From Halobacillus salinus (GTDB taxonomy: Bacteria > Bacillota > Bacilli > Bacillales > Halobacillaceae): 64,000 nt of DNA. The position numbers and the translations under genes are program-made. The DNA lies in the NCBI RefSeq assembly GCF_004684905.1, contig NZ_SRJC01000008.1:1-64000 (forward strand). The letters run 5' to 3'. The notes under the pieces were generated by a model that saw only the letters and a program-made list of their open reading frames with translations, made no database searches and had not been told where the DNA came from. Of the stretch, positions 44,113 through 52,170 are shown piece after piece (positions within the stretch are counted from its first letter, which is position 1; every line of letters begins with the position of its first letter).

Positions 44113-45384
44113 ATGAAGGTGATGGTGATTGGACGAGGTGGACGAGAACATAGTTTGATCCAGACACTCGCGAAAAGCGAAGGCGTATCGAAGCTGTATG
44201 CGGCGCCGGGGAATGCGGGCGTGGAAGCGGAACGTGTCGCGATTCCCGAAACCGATCAGGAGAAGCTCGTCGCTTTTGCTAAGGAAAACGCAGTCGACCT
44301 GACGATTGTCGGACCAGAGAACCCGCTCTTGGAAGGACTCGTCGACCGCTTTGAAGAGGCAGGACTTCGTGTGTTCGGCCCTTCCAAGGCGGCAGCGCTG
44401 ATCGAAGGCAGCAAGCATTTTGCGAAAAAATTGATGGCGGACTACGATATTCCGACCGCAGCCTATGAAGCTTTCACCGAAGTGGAGCCTGCGAAAGCGT
44501 ATATTCGTGAAAAAGGTGCGCCGATCGTCGTGAAAGCAGACGGACTGGCAGCCGGAAAAGGTGTCGTTGTCGCGCAGACGCTCGATGAAGCGCTGGACGC
44601 TGCTGAGGAGATGCTCGTGAACGGGCAGTTCGGTGAGGCGAGCCGCGAAATCGTCGTAGAAGAATTTTTGCAAGGGGAAGAGTTCTCGCTGATGGCGTTC
44701 GTCAACGGCCGCGATGTCTACCCGATGATCACTGCGCGCGACCACAAGCGTGCGTTTGAGGGAGACCGCGGTCCGAACACTGGAGGCATGGGCGCCTTCG
44801 CTCCGGTACCGAATTTGGAGCCGGGAGCGTATGAGTTTGCGGTCGAGTCCATTTTGCAACCGACAGCGGACGCGATGGTTTCGGAGGGTCGTCCATTCGT
44901 CGGGATTCTGTACGCCGGACTGATCGAGACGAATGAAGGACCGAAAGTGATCGAATTCAACGCCCGCTTCGGCGATCCGGAGACGCAGGTCGTTCTGCCA
45001 CTGCTTGAGAACAATCTCGAGCAAGTGTTTGTCGACGTGCTCGAAGGACGCAATCCCAAGCTTCGCTGGAAAGACGCCACGTGCGCAGGCGTCGTCGTCG
45101 CATCGAAAGGCTATCCTGGGGCATACGAAAAAGGACGCCCGGTACCCGTGTTGGATAGCGGTGCGACCTTTACCGTGCATGCCGGAACAGAAGTTTCTGA
45201 AGACGGCTATGTATCCAACGGCGGCCGAGTCCTATTAGTCGGATCGGAAGCCGCGAATCTGCCGGTCGCGCTGGAAAATGTCTATGATCACCTGCAGCAG
45301 TTCGACGGTAACAAAGACTTCTTTTACCGCCGCGATATCGGACTTTCATCGGTTACGGCGTCGATGAGTCACCACCGCAAATAA
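44113..45384 (+). CDS. purD: Phosphoribosylamine-glycine ligase
   Basis: A 423-residue ATP-grasp enzyme (PRA to GAR), last gene of the operon. MKVMVIGRGGREHSL, VKADGLAAGKGV, GGMGAFAPVPN and EFNARFGDPETQ are diagnostic. The last ten or so residues (SSVTASMSHHRK) look unlike a typical PurD end, and this stretch is overlapped on the opposite strand by a 35-codon ORF, so the stop may have been displaced by an earlier rearrangement or slip. Confidence 0.95.
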   Translation: MKVMVIGRGGREHSLIQTLAKSEGVSKLYAAPGNAGVEAERVAIPETDQEKLVAFAKENAVDLTIVGPENPLLEGLVDRFEEAGLRVFGPSKAAALIEGSKHFAKKLMADYDIPTAAYEAFTEVEPAKAYIREKGAPIVVKADGLAAGKGVVVAQTLDEALDAAEEMLVNGQFGEASREIVVEEFLQGEEFSLMAFVNGRDVYPMITARDHKRAFEGDRGPNTGGMGAFAPVPNLEPGAYEFAVESILQPTADAMVSEGRPFVGILYAGLIETNEGPKVIEFNARFGDPETQVVLPLLENNLEQVFVDVLEGRNPKLRWKDATCAGVVVASKGYPGAYEKGRPVPVLDSGATFTVHAGTEVSEDGYVSNGGRVLLVGSEAANLPVALENVYDHLQQFDGNKDFFYRRDIGLSSVTASMSHHRK

Positions 45385-45453
45385 GGCGGCGATTGTTCCG
45401 ATGATTGTTATGATCACGAAGCTGACATCGGTGAAATACTCCCAAATATACAT
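45346..45453 (-). CDS. Small membrane protein, 35 aa, overlapping the purD 3' end
   Basis: Minus-strand ORF starting MYIWEYFTDVSF, with one strongly hydrophobic helix (VIITIIGTIAALFAVV) followed by a positively charged tail ending HRRRNR. AAAAGGATG lies 8 nt before the ATG. Its last 39 bases are antisense to the purD end. One helix with a basic cytoplasmic tail is plausible for a real small protein, but I do not recognise a family. Confidence 0.5.
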   Translation of the reverse strand: MYIWEYFTDVSFVIITIIGTIAALFAVVTHRRRNR

Positions 45454-45472
45454 GTGAATCATCCTTTTAAGG

Positions 45473-45507
45473 AAAGGACGGGCTTTGGCCCGTCCTTTGT
45501 TATTTTT
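45473..45507 (+). terminator. Terminator of the pur operon
   Basis: Perfect 11-bp stem AAAGGACGGGC/GCCCGTCCTTT, loop TTTG, then GTTATTTTTTT. It lies about 90 nt after purD. Confidence 0.85.
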
Positions 45508-45538
45508 TTATTGCTGGGTGGTGCTGTGTCGTGCTTGA

Positions 45539-45690
45539 GTCGCGCGCAAAACGTGAAAGTCGCGCGCAAAACGTGAAAGTCGCGCGCAAACCGCTGAAGT
45601 CGCGCACAAATCGCAGAAGTCGCGCGCAAATCGCGAAAGTCGCGCGCAAATCGCGCACAAATCACAAAACTCGCGCCAAAACCTCTCGCG
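45539..45690. repeat. Degenerate tandem array, 20-nt period, word GTCGCGCGCAAA
   Basis: Five units in exact 20-nt register at 45539, 45559, 45579, 45599 and 45619, a sixth at 45639, and decayed copies to about 45690. GTCGCGCGCAAA is kept and the other eight bases drift. It fills the gap between the pur terminator and the minus-strand DUF2892 gene. No spacers of constant length between identical repeats, so not CRISPR. Confidence 0.85.
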
Positions 45691-45698
45691 AACTCTTT

Positions 45699-45983
45699 TT
45701 ACAAATGACGGCAAGCATCCTTATCTTCATCCGGATCGTAATCATACTCCTGACCCCAGCCTTCCTCTTTCCCGTCCGTCTCCGTCGCAAGTTCTTCGTA
45801 AGCGGCTTTCATCGGGCAATACCGGACGATGCCTTCTGCGATTTTCATCGAGGACAGGACGATCCAAATCGGGTGGATCGATGCATCGCGACGTTTCGCG
45901 GCACGGATCGTCAGGAACGTAAGCATGCTGAAGCCAGCGGTGATGCGGACCATAGCGTTTGCAATTCCAATATTCGGTTTCAC
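45699..45983 (-). CDS. DUF2892 (YgaP-like transmembrane) protein
   Basis: A 94-residue protein. NIGIANAMVRITAGFSMLTFLTI and a second helix around PIWIVLSSMKIAEGIVRYCPMKAAY match the two-helix DUF2892 domain with its C-P motif, followed by an acidic tail. GTG 45983 with AGGAGG 9 nt upstream. Function unknown. Its 3' end runs into the tandem array. Divergent from yerA. Confidence 0.78.
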   Translation of the reverse strand: MKPNIGIANAMVRITAGFSMLTFLTIRAAKRRDASIHPIWIVLSSMKIAEGIVRYCPMKAAYEELATETDGKEEGWGQEYDYDPDEDKDACRHL

Positions 45984-46049
45984 GGTTCACTTCCTCCTAA
46001 CGGTCGTCTGTGATAAAATAGTCGTAATTGATACAAGGGAGGGCACTCC

Positions 46050-47777
46050 ATGAATGAGACACGGTTTCGTTGGCGGAATCGTCAGCTCCGCGAACATGCG
46101 TCGGTGCTTGACGGCGCCTTGGCTCCAACCAAGCTGATCAAAAACACTACTTATCTGAACGTCTATTTGAAAAAATGGATGTCTGGACATATATGGCTCT
46201 ATGAAGATCGTATAGTATATACAGGCGAGAAACTCCCTGACAATACGGAAGGTACGGAAATCATCAATGGAAAGGACCGCTATGTCGTGCCGGGCTACAT
46301 TGAGCCCCATGCGCATCCTTTTCAGTTATATAATCCCCAGAGTCTCGCTGAATATGCGACTCGGACCGGTACAACCACGCTGGTGAATGACAACTTAATG
46401 TGGCTTTTTTTAACGGACAAAGCGAAAGCGTTTTCTCTTTTAGAAGAGTTCATGAACGTGCCGGCGACGATGTACTGGTGGGCGCGGTTCGATTCGCAGT
46501 CGGCCTTGAGAGAGGACGACCAGGATGCCTTTGAAAAACAGATCCCGGACTGGATCGAGCATGATGCCGTCATCCAGGGAGGCGAACTTACGGCGTGGCC
46601 GGACGTCTTGTACGGCGGTGACGACCAGATCCTTCATTGGATGCAGGAAACTAAGCGCGCCCGCAAGCCGCTAGAGGCGCATTTGCCTGGGGCTTCTGAG
46701 AAAACGCTAGCGAAGATGCGCTTATTAGGCATGAACTCCGAGCACGAGTCGATGAACGCAGATGACGTGCTGAAGCGGCTCGAGCTCGGCTACCAGACGG
46801 GTCTTCGCTACTCGTCGATCAGACCAGACTTGCCGGAGATCATCGAAGGTCTTATTGAAAAAGGGCACGACCATTTCAGTCACATGATGTTCACGACCGA
46901 CGGCTCGACGCCTGGCTTCTATCGTGAAGGACTGATCAATGAATGCATCCGCATCGCGATTGAAAAAGGGGTACCGCCGATCGATGCCTATATGATGGCA
47001 ACGTTCGAACCTGCGCGCCACTTCGGAATTGACAACCGCGTCGGCAGCTTGAATGTCGGACGCATCGCACACCTCAATTTCCTGAAAGATCCGAACGACC
47101 CGACACCTGCTGAGGTGATCGCAAAGGGCGAATGGGTCGACGATAAAGAAACGGAGATCGAGTGGGAGAAGAACGGTATCGGCAAGCTCGAAATGGATTG
47201 GGATCTGCAAGATAGCGATATGCAATTTTCCATGCCGGTCGGGCTTGAGATGGTCAACGATGTCATCATGAAGCCGTATCCGATTGATATCGATGCATCC
47301 GTCGATCGTTTGTCAGAGGAGCATAACGAAGCGCTCTTGATGTTGATGGACCGCGAAGGCGAGTGGAAGATCAATACGTTCCTGAAAGGGTTCACGCAAA
47401 CTTTAGGTGGGCTCGTCAGCTCGTACTCCAACACAGGTGATATCATTTTCATCGGAAAATCGAAATCCGATCTGCAAATCGCGTTCGAGCGTATGAAGGA
47501 GATCGGGGGCGGAATCGTACTTGCTGATAAAGGCGAAATCGTCTTCGAATTACCGCTGCCACTAGGCGGAACGATGTCTGATTTACCACTGCCTCGATTG
47601 ATCGAGGAAGAAGATAAACTGAAGCAACATCTGAAGTCGCACGGATTCAGCTACGGCGATCCGGTATACACATTGCTTTTCTTATCCTCCGTCCACCTGC
47701 CATACACAAGGATTACACCACGTGGAATCATGGATGTGAAAAAGAAAGAGGTACTCTTCCCCGCGATAATGCGTTAA
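46050..47777 (+). CDS. yerA: YerA-like putative adenine deaminase
   Basis: A 575-residue amidohydrolase of the adenine-deaminase type. VVPGYIEPHAHPF carries the metal-binding His-x-His, LEAHLPGAS a further His and FTTDGSTPG the catalytic Asp. The C-terminal small domain ends with PYTRITPRGIMDV. It matches B. subtilis YerA, which follows purD in that genome. Deamination of adenine to hypoxanthine would fit the purine neighbourhood, but this subgroup differs from AdeC and its activity is not established. GGGAGGG precedes the ATG. Confidence 0.82.
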   Translation: MNETRFRWRNRQLREHASVLDGALAPTKLIKNTTYLNVYLKKWMSGHIWLYEDRIVYTGEKLPDNTEGTEIINGKDRYVVPGYIEPHAHPFQLYNPQSLAEYATRTGTTTLVNDNLMWLFLTDKAKAFSLLEEFMNVPATMYWWARFDSQSALREDDQDAFEKQIPDWIEHDAVIQGGELTAWPDVLYGGDDQILHWMQETKRARKPLEAHLPGASEKTLAKMRLLGMNSEHESMNADDVLKRLELGYQTGLRYSSIRPDLPEIIEGLIEKGHDHFSHMMFTTDGSTPGFYREGLINECIRIAIEKGVPPIDAYMMATFEPARHFGIDNRVGSLNVGRIAHLNFLKDPNDPTPAEVIAKGEWVDDKETEIEWEKNGIGKLEMDWDLQDSDMQFSMPVGLEMVNDVIMKPYPIDIDASVDRLSEEHNEALLMLMDREGEWKINTFLKGFTQTLGGLVSSYSNTGDIIFIGKSKSDLQIAFERMKEIGGGIVLADKGEIVFELPLPLGGTMSDLPLPRLIEEEDKLKQHLKSHGFSYGDPVYTLLFLSSVHLPYTRITPRGIMDVKKKEVLFPAIMR

Positions 47778-47816
47778 ACTATAAGAAGAGAATCTTTTAT
47801 AGGGAAGTGCTATTCA

Positions 47817-48884
47817 GTGAGAAAGCTTACAACATTCGGCTTCTTCCTTGTCCTGATGTTGCTTGCTGCCTGCTCGAATGAAGCGGGCGCATCGCAGCCG
47901 GAAGCAGAACAGGAAGAGCCGCAAGAAGCGACCGAAACCGAAGAGGCGGACGTCGTGACAGAAGAGAAAGACGTCGAGGAGACGTTCGAGAACGTCTATC
48001 CGTTGACTGGTGAGCCGACCAACGACAGTGTCGACCACCGCGTCCTTTCGGTGATGGTGAATAACCATACGAAAGCGCGTCCGCAGTCCGGATTGAGTCA
48101 GGCCGATGTCGTGTATGAAGTGCTGGCAGAAGGGCAGATCACCCGTTTCCTAGCGCTGTTCCATAGCGATATTCCGGACGAGATCGGTCCCGTCCGCAGT
48201 GCGCGTCCGTATTACTTCGAATTGGCAAACGGCTTCGATGCCGTTTACACGTACCACGGCGCATCCGCGGCCATCAATGAAAAAGTGGCAGCGAGCGGAA
48301 TCGATTATTTGGACGGTGCCGGATACGACAATAACGGTTGGCTGTTCGAGCGCGACTCCGAGCGTGCCGCGCCGCATAACTCGTTCCTGCTTAGCAGTGG
48401 AATCGACCAAGCATTGGCGGAACAAGGGTACGAAGCGGAAAAAGAAGTGCCTGCACTGCCATTCTCAGAGGACGTCTCTCCAGCCGGAACGGAAGCCGGT
48501 AACGTGAAGGTGACGTACTATGACCGCGAAATCGTCAGCTACGACTACGATGCAGACAGCGAACAGTATCTGCGCTCAAGCGACGGAGCACCGACGATGG
48601 ACCGCACGAACGGTGAACGCATCGCACTCGACAACGTCTTCATCGTCCGCACCGAGCACAATGTCATCGACAGTGCCGGCAGACGATCGGTCGACCTCAC
48701 GTCCGGCGGAGACGCTTACCTTTTACAAAAAGGAACCATGCAGGAAGTCCAGTGGAAGAACGTCGATGGACGCATCCTGCCTTATAAAGATGGAGAGGCC
48801 CTGTCTTTCGCACCAGGTCAGACGTGGGTGAACATCATACAAGAAAGCTCGACGGTTGAAGTATTGAACGAAGGGGGTCAATAA
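47817..48884 (+). CDS. yerB: YerB-like lipoprotein (DUF3048)
   Basis: A 355-residue lipoprotein. The signal peptide has lipobox LAAC with Cys19, then an acidic linker rich in Glu (25-60) and two DUF3048-type domains (VMVNNHTKARPQSGLSQADVVYE; IGPVRSARPYYFELA; RTEHNVIDSAGRRSVDL). The substrate and role are unknown; a cell-surface location is certain from the lipobox. GTG start. One nucleotide separates it from yerC. Confidence 0.85.
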   Translation: MRKLTTFGFFLVLMLLAACSNEAGASQPEAEQEEPQEATETEEADVVTEEKDVEETFENVYPLTGEPTNDSVDHRVLSVMVNNHTKARPQSGLSQADVVYEVLAEGQITRFLALFHSDIPDEIGPVRSARPYYFELANGFDAVYTYHGASAAINEKVAASGIDYLDGAGYDNNGWLFERDSERAAPHNSFLLSSGIDQALAEQGYEAEKEVPALPFSEDVSPAGTEAGNVKVTYYDREIVSYDYDADSEQYLRSSDGAPTMDRTNGERIALDNVFIVRTEHNVIDSAGRRSVDLTSGGDAYLLQKGTMQEVQWKNVDGRILPYKDGEALSFAPGQTWVNIIQESSTVEVLNEGGQ

Positions 48885-48885
48885 C

Positions 48886-49188
48886 ATGCAAATTGATAAA
48901 CTACGCGGAAAGACGTTGGACCAGCTGTTCGAAGCGATTCTATCGCTTCAGAACGTAGAAGAGTGCTACGAATTCTTCGACGACTTGGCGACGATGAACG
49001 AAGTCCAGTCGCTCGCTCAACGTTTAGAAGTCGCGCGCATGCTGCGTGAAGGCTTCACTTATCATAAAATCGAAACGGAAACCGGTGCCTCGACGGCAAC
49101 GATTTCCCGTGTCAAACGTTGCCTGAACTATGGTAACGATGCTTATACGCTGGCGCTTGATCGTGTTCATGAGAAGCGTGCTGAGTAA
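48886..49188 (+). CDS. yerC: YerC/YecD family TrpR-like regulator
   Basis: A 100-residue DNA-binding protein. SLAQRLEVARMLREGFTYHKIETETGASTATISRVKRCLNYG is a TrpR-like helix-turn-helix (Trp repressor fold, no tryptophan response known for this group). Same position as yerC in B. subtilis. GGGGGTC precedes the ATG. Last gene of the yerB-yerC unit. Confidence 0.88.
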   Translation: MQIDKLRGKTLDQLFEAILSLQNVEECYEFFDDLATMNEVQSLAQRLEVARMLREGFTYHKIETETGASTATISRVKRCLNYGNDAYTLALDRVHEKRAE

Positions 49189-49196
49189 TGAGGAGA

Positions 49197-49225
49197 AGGC
49201 TGCCCTGCTGGGGCGGTCTTTTTTT
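49197..49225 (+). terminator. Terminator after yerC
   Basis: 9-bp stem AGGCTGCCC/GGGCGGTCT with two wobble pairs, 5-nt loop, seven T. Confidence 0.82.
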
Positions 49226-49329
49226 GTGAAATTGGTTTGGTGGGGGAAAGAACATTTCGGCGATTACGCTCCCTCAACCTTCTAACAGAAGCCAGACAAG
49301 CATACCTTTAAGCAAAGGGGGCCTGTCTG

Positions 49330-49914
49330 ATGAAACCTCTCCTCAAAAAAGCCATGATGATTATACTCGGAAGTACGTTGATTTCGCTTGGAATCAATTT
49401 TTTTCTCATTCCCGATCACGTATTGGACGGTGGGATGATCGGGGTCGGACTGATTTTCAATTATGTGTGGGGGCTCAAAGTGGGGCTGACGATCATTTTG
49501 TGCAGCGTACCGATTTTCTTGGTGGCGTGGTTCCGGTACCGGCTGTATTTTTATAATAGTTTGCACGGATTGCTCATTTCGTCTTTTTTCATAGATGTGT
49601 TTCATATCTTGCGTCCGTATCATTTGCCTCTCGATCCAGCGATGAGTTCGATTGCGGGTGGGATGTTCGTCGGTGGTGGGATTGGGTTGATGCTCCGGAA
49701 TGATACGAGCACGGGCGGGACGGATCTGTTGGCGCAGATGATTGCGGACGTGTCGCGCTTGAATGTCGGGTTCGTCATTTTTCTGATCGATGCGGTTGTG
49801 ATCGGGATGAGTGGATATTTGTTTTCGACGGAGACGCTGCTTTTGTCCGCGATGGCGGTTCTGAGCGTGGCGCTTGTGACGATGATTACGACGTCAAAAC
49901 CGACATTAGAATGA
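49330..49914 (+). CDS. YitT-family membrane protein, short form
   Basis: A 194-residue protein with about five or six helices. FFLIPDHVLDGGMIGVGLIFNY and LRNDTSTGGTDLLAQMI are characteristic of the YitT (DUF161) family. The C-terminal soluble DUF2179 domain of the long form is absent. AAAGGGGGC lies before the ATG. Function unknown; possibly a transporter. Confidence 0.78.
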   Translation: MKPLLKKAMMIILGSTLISLGINFFLIPDHVLDGGMIGVGLIFNYVWGLKVGLTIILCSVPIFLVAWFRYRLYFYNSLHGLLISSFFIDVFHILRPYHLPLDPAMSSIAGGMFVGGGIGLMLRNDTSTGGTDLLAQMIADVSRLNVGFVIFLIDAVVIGMSGYLFSTETLLLSAMAVLSVALVTMITTSKPTLE

Positions 49915-49962
49915 AATATTTCCCTTTTATTATGGTAAGCTTGAGCGAGGGGAGGTCGTTCT

Positions 49963-51012
49963 ATGACGTTAGTAAGCGACAAAGTCCAGCAGGCGCTGGC
50001 ACGGGAAGGTATTACCGAGCAAAGCATCACACGACTCGGGGAGGGTGCGTGGCACGAAGCGTATTTCTTAGAGAAAGATAAGCTTGTCCTGCGGATTCCG
50101 AAAAAGAAAGCCTATGATAAGAAAGTGGTGTTCAACCGGGACGAGCTCGAAGCGGAATATGCAGGGACGAAGGCGTTCTATCAACAGGCGAACCATGCTG
50201 TTGAGGGCATTTGTCCAGATTATTTCACTTACTATGTCAGCGAAGATTTGACCTATACGCTCGAGACATATGTCGGACGAACCATTCCACTAGAACATCA
50301 ATCGGTAGAAGAGGCGAAACAGTATGGTCTGGAGCTCGGCGAGTGTTTCGTGCAGCTCGAAAAATTGGACGCACCGTATCCTGGAATGGGCTATCTGGTG
50401 ATGGAGGACGGCGCTTTGAAAGGTCCGTATGATATGGACGCAAAAGAGTTTCTCATCCAAGAAACAGAGGAATATAAGGAAGAGCTAGAAACCATTTTAA
50501 CAAGCTCCTATCCATTCGATAAAGAAGCAGTGAAAACGAAAGCAGAAGAACTGCTTTCCGACCGTTCCATCGACCAAGAGAAGATCGTTTTCACCAACCA
50601 GGACACGTCACCAGAGAATATCCTTTTCACGGAAAACGGGGCGAAGATGATCGATCCGTTTCCGCTGCTTGCTACCGGCACGTCGCTCGCGGCCAATCAC
50701 GTGTTCAACTACACGTTGTTGTTTCCGCAGTTCCATAATACGGAGCGGTACAAGAAAGGGAATTATGATTTACATAAGGACAAGCTCCGAGCGAATGCGG
50801 ACGGGTTTGTCGAAGGCTACACCGATGGTTCCGAGAAGAAAAAAGATGCACTCCGGATCGAAGTGTTCATCAAGCTGCTGACGATGGCGTTCGAACATCA
50901 TCAACTCTTGGGTCTGGATGCGATGAGCCGGGAGGAAGTCATCCGTTATGGAACGAAGCATCAAGTGGAGGAGCGGCTTCGTTTTTATTTAGAAGAGCTT
51001 GAACGGTTCTAA
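49963..51012 (+). CDS. Aminoglycoside-phosphotransferase-fold kinase-like protein
   Basis: A 349-residue protein with kinase-fold features: LGEGAWHEAYFLEKDKLVLRIPKKKA (glycine loop and Lys), TNQDTSPENILF in place of the usual H-G-D-x4-N catalytic loop (Asn for His, Asp kept), and MIDPFPLL in place of the D-P metal loop. This places it in the APH/choline-kinase superfamily. It probably phosphorylates a small molecule; it need not be a resistance enzyme. GAGGGGAGGTC precedes the ATG. Confidence 0.72.
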   Translation: MTLVSDKVQQALAREGITEQSITRLGEGAWHEAYFLEKDKLVLRIPKKKAYDKKVVFNRDELEAEYAGTKAFYQQANHAVEGICPDYFTYYVSEDLTYTLETYVGRTIPLEHQSVEEAKQYGLELGECFVQLEKLDAPYPGMGYLVMEDGALKGPYDMDAKEFLIQETEEYKEELETILTSSYPFDKEAVKTKAEELLSDRSIDQEKIVFTNQDTSPENILFTENGAKMIDPFPLLATGTSLAANHVFNYTLLFPQFHNTERYKKGNYDLHKDKLRANADGFVEGYTDGSEKKKDALRIEVFIKLLTMAFEHHQLLGLDAMSREEVIRYGTKHQVEERLRFYLEELERF

Positions 51013-51024
51013 GGAGGGACATGT

Positions 51025-51354
51025 ATTTTTGATTTAATAAACATCATCATACCGGTGATCGTCTTCACCATGATGGGCATTTTTTTCTCCTTACGGTACA
51101 AAGGGAAGGAGAAAAAGGATGAGGGATTTGCGTACAATTACTTCAAATTGAGCTACCGAAGGAAATTCATCCGCACATTGAATACGTCGTGGATGGGCGT
51201 GATTGCGATCATTTTGATTTTCACAATATCTCCGTATTCTATAGTTGTGAATGTGCTGGTGACGATCGGGCTTATCCTGTTGTCCGTTGGCCAGGCGCTG
51301 TATAATTACTACATGTGGAAAAAGCACGAAGACGAAAACCCTGCAGAAGAATAA
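51025..51354 (+). CDS. DUF3899-like small membrane protein with an ATT or slipped start
   Basis: About 109 residues: one hydrophobic helix at the N-terminus (INIIIPVIVFTMMGIFF), a basic loop (YRRKFIRTLNTS), then two helices (VIAIILIFTI; VVNVLVTIGLILL). AAGGAGG lies 7 nt before an ATT that is in frame; ATG 51021 is out of frame and stops after three codons because of a run of five T. With one T fewer the ATG would read straight into the frame. GTG 51055 is the next standard start but has no ribosome site and cuts off part of the first helix. Confidence 0.6.
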   Translation: MFDLINIIIPVIVFTMMGIFFSLRYKGKEKKDEGFAYNYFKLSYRRKFIRTLNTSWMGVIAIILIFTISPYSIVVNVLVTIGLILLSVGQALYNYYMWKKHEDENPAEE

Positions 51355-51368
51355 GCTGCAGGGTTTTT
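51339..51368 (+). terminator. Terminator overlapping the end of the DUF3899 gene
   Basis: Perfect 8-bp stem CCCTGCAG/CTGCAGGG and five T; the stop codon TAA lies in the loop. Confidence 0.82.
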
Positions 51369-51465
51369 CCTTGTTTCGGAACCGTTTTTTCCAGCCTAAG
51401 CATTCATACGACACCCAAAAGTTTGCTATAATGAGTGAATGGATAACTGGGAATGGAGGACAATC

Positions 51466-52170
51466 ATGAAGCAGCACAGCCAGTGGGATCACGTTTTCAA
51501 ACTCGATCCTGACAAAGCGATCTCAGACCAATCACTCGAACGGATCATGCGCTCCGGCACCGATGCGATCATCGTCGGCGGAACGGATGGTGTGACGTTC
51601 GAGAACGTCTCGGATTTGATCGAACGGATCAAACCGTATGACATCCCGTGTGCACTTGAAGTTTCGGATCTCGAGGCGATCGTGCCGGAGTTTGATGCGT
51701 ATTTGATTCCGATGGTGTTGAACAGTCGGGACAAGCATTGGCTTTTCGACGTCCAGCATCATGCTGTCAAAGAGTATGGCGATATCATCGACTGGACGAA
51801 TACAGTCGCTGAAGGATACTGTGTGCTCAATCCGGAGGCGAAAGTTTTTCATAAAGCGAACTGCCAGCTCCCGACCGAAGACGACGTGATCGCTTATGCA
51901 AAAATGGCTGAACATCTGCTGCAGCTTCCGGTCTTTTACGTCGAATACAGCGGAACGTATGGAGACCCGGAGCTTGTCCGCCGCATCTCAGACGAACTCG
52001 ACCAGACGCGCCTTATTTACGGAGGCGGCATCAACACTAGTGCACAAGCCGAAGAGATGAGCGCGTTTGCCGATACGATTGTTGTAGGAAATGTCATTTA
52101 TGAAAATATAGAAGCTGCGCTGTCGACCGTACCCGCAGCGAAACGAAATCAAGAGGATGGTGTACGATGA
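51466..52170 (+). CDS. pcrB: Heptaprenylglyceryl phosphate synthase
   Basis: A 234-residue TIM-barrel enzyme joining sn-glycerol-1-phosphate to heptaprenyl diphosphate to give an archaeal-type ether lipid. [39 protein letters not shown] and [13 protein letters not shown] with the phosphate-binding glycines are all PcrB features. ATG 51466 follows ATGGAGGA. An extended -10 TGCTATAAT at 51425-51432 may be its promoter. ATGA overlap with pcrA, as in B. subtilis. Confidence 0.93.
   Translation: MKQHSQWDHVFKLDPDKAISDQSLERIMRSGTDAIIVGGTDGVTFENVSDLIERIKPYDIPCALEVSDLEAIVPEFDAYLIPMVLNSRDKHWLFDVQHHAVKEYGDIIDWTNTVAEGYCVLNPEAKVFHKANCQLPTEDDVIAYAKMAEHLLQLPVFYVEYSGTYGDPELVRRISDELDQTRLIYGGGINTSAQAEEMSAFADTIVVGNVIYENIEAALSTVPAAKRNQEDGVR

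Noticed and set aside
45539-45690. Tandem array considered as a CRISPR
   Set aside because: Units are contiguous, 20 nt long and degenerate; there are no unique spacers and no cas genes nearby. The same holds for the arrays at 20549 and 57610.
45531-46013. Plus-strand ORF through the 20-nt array
   Set aside because: It is a repeat-encoded Arg/Lys/Ser string with no ribosome site, and runs antisense to the DUF2892 gene.
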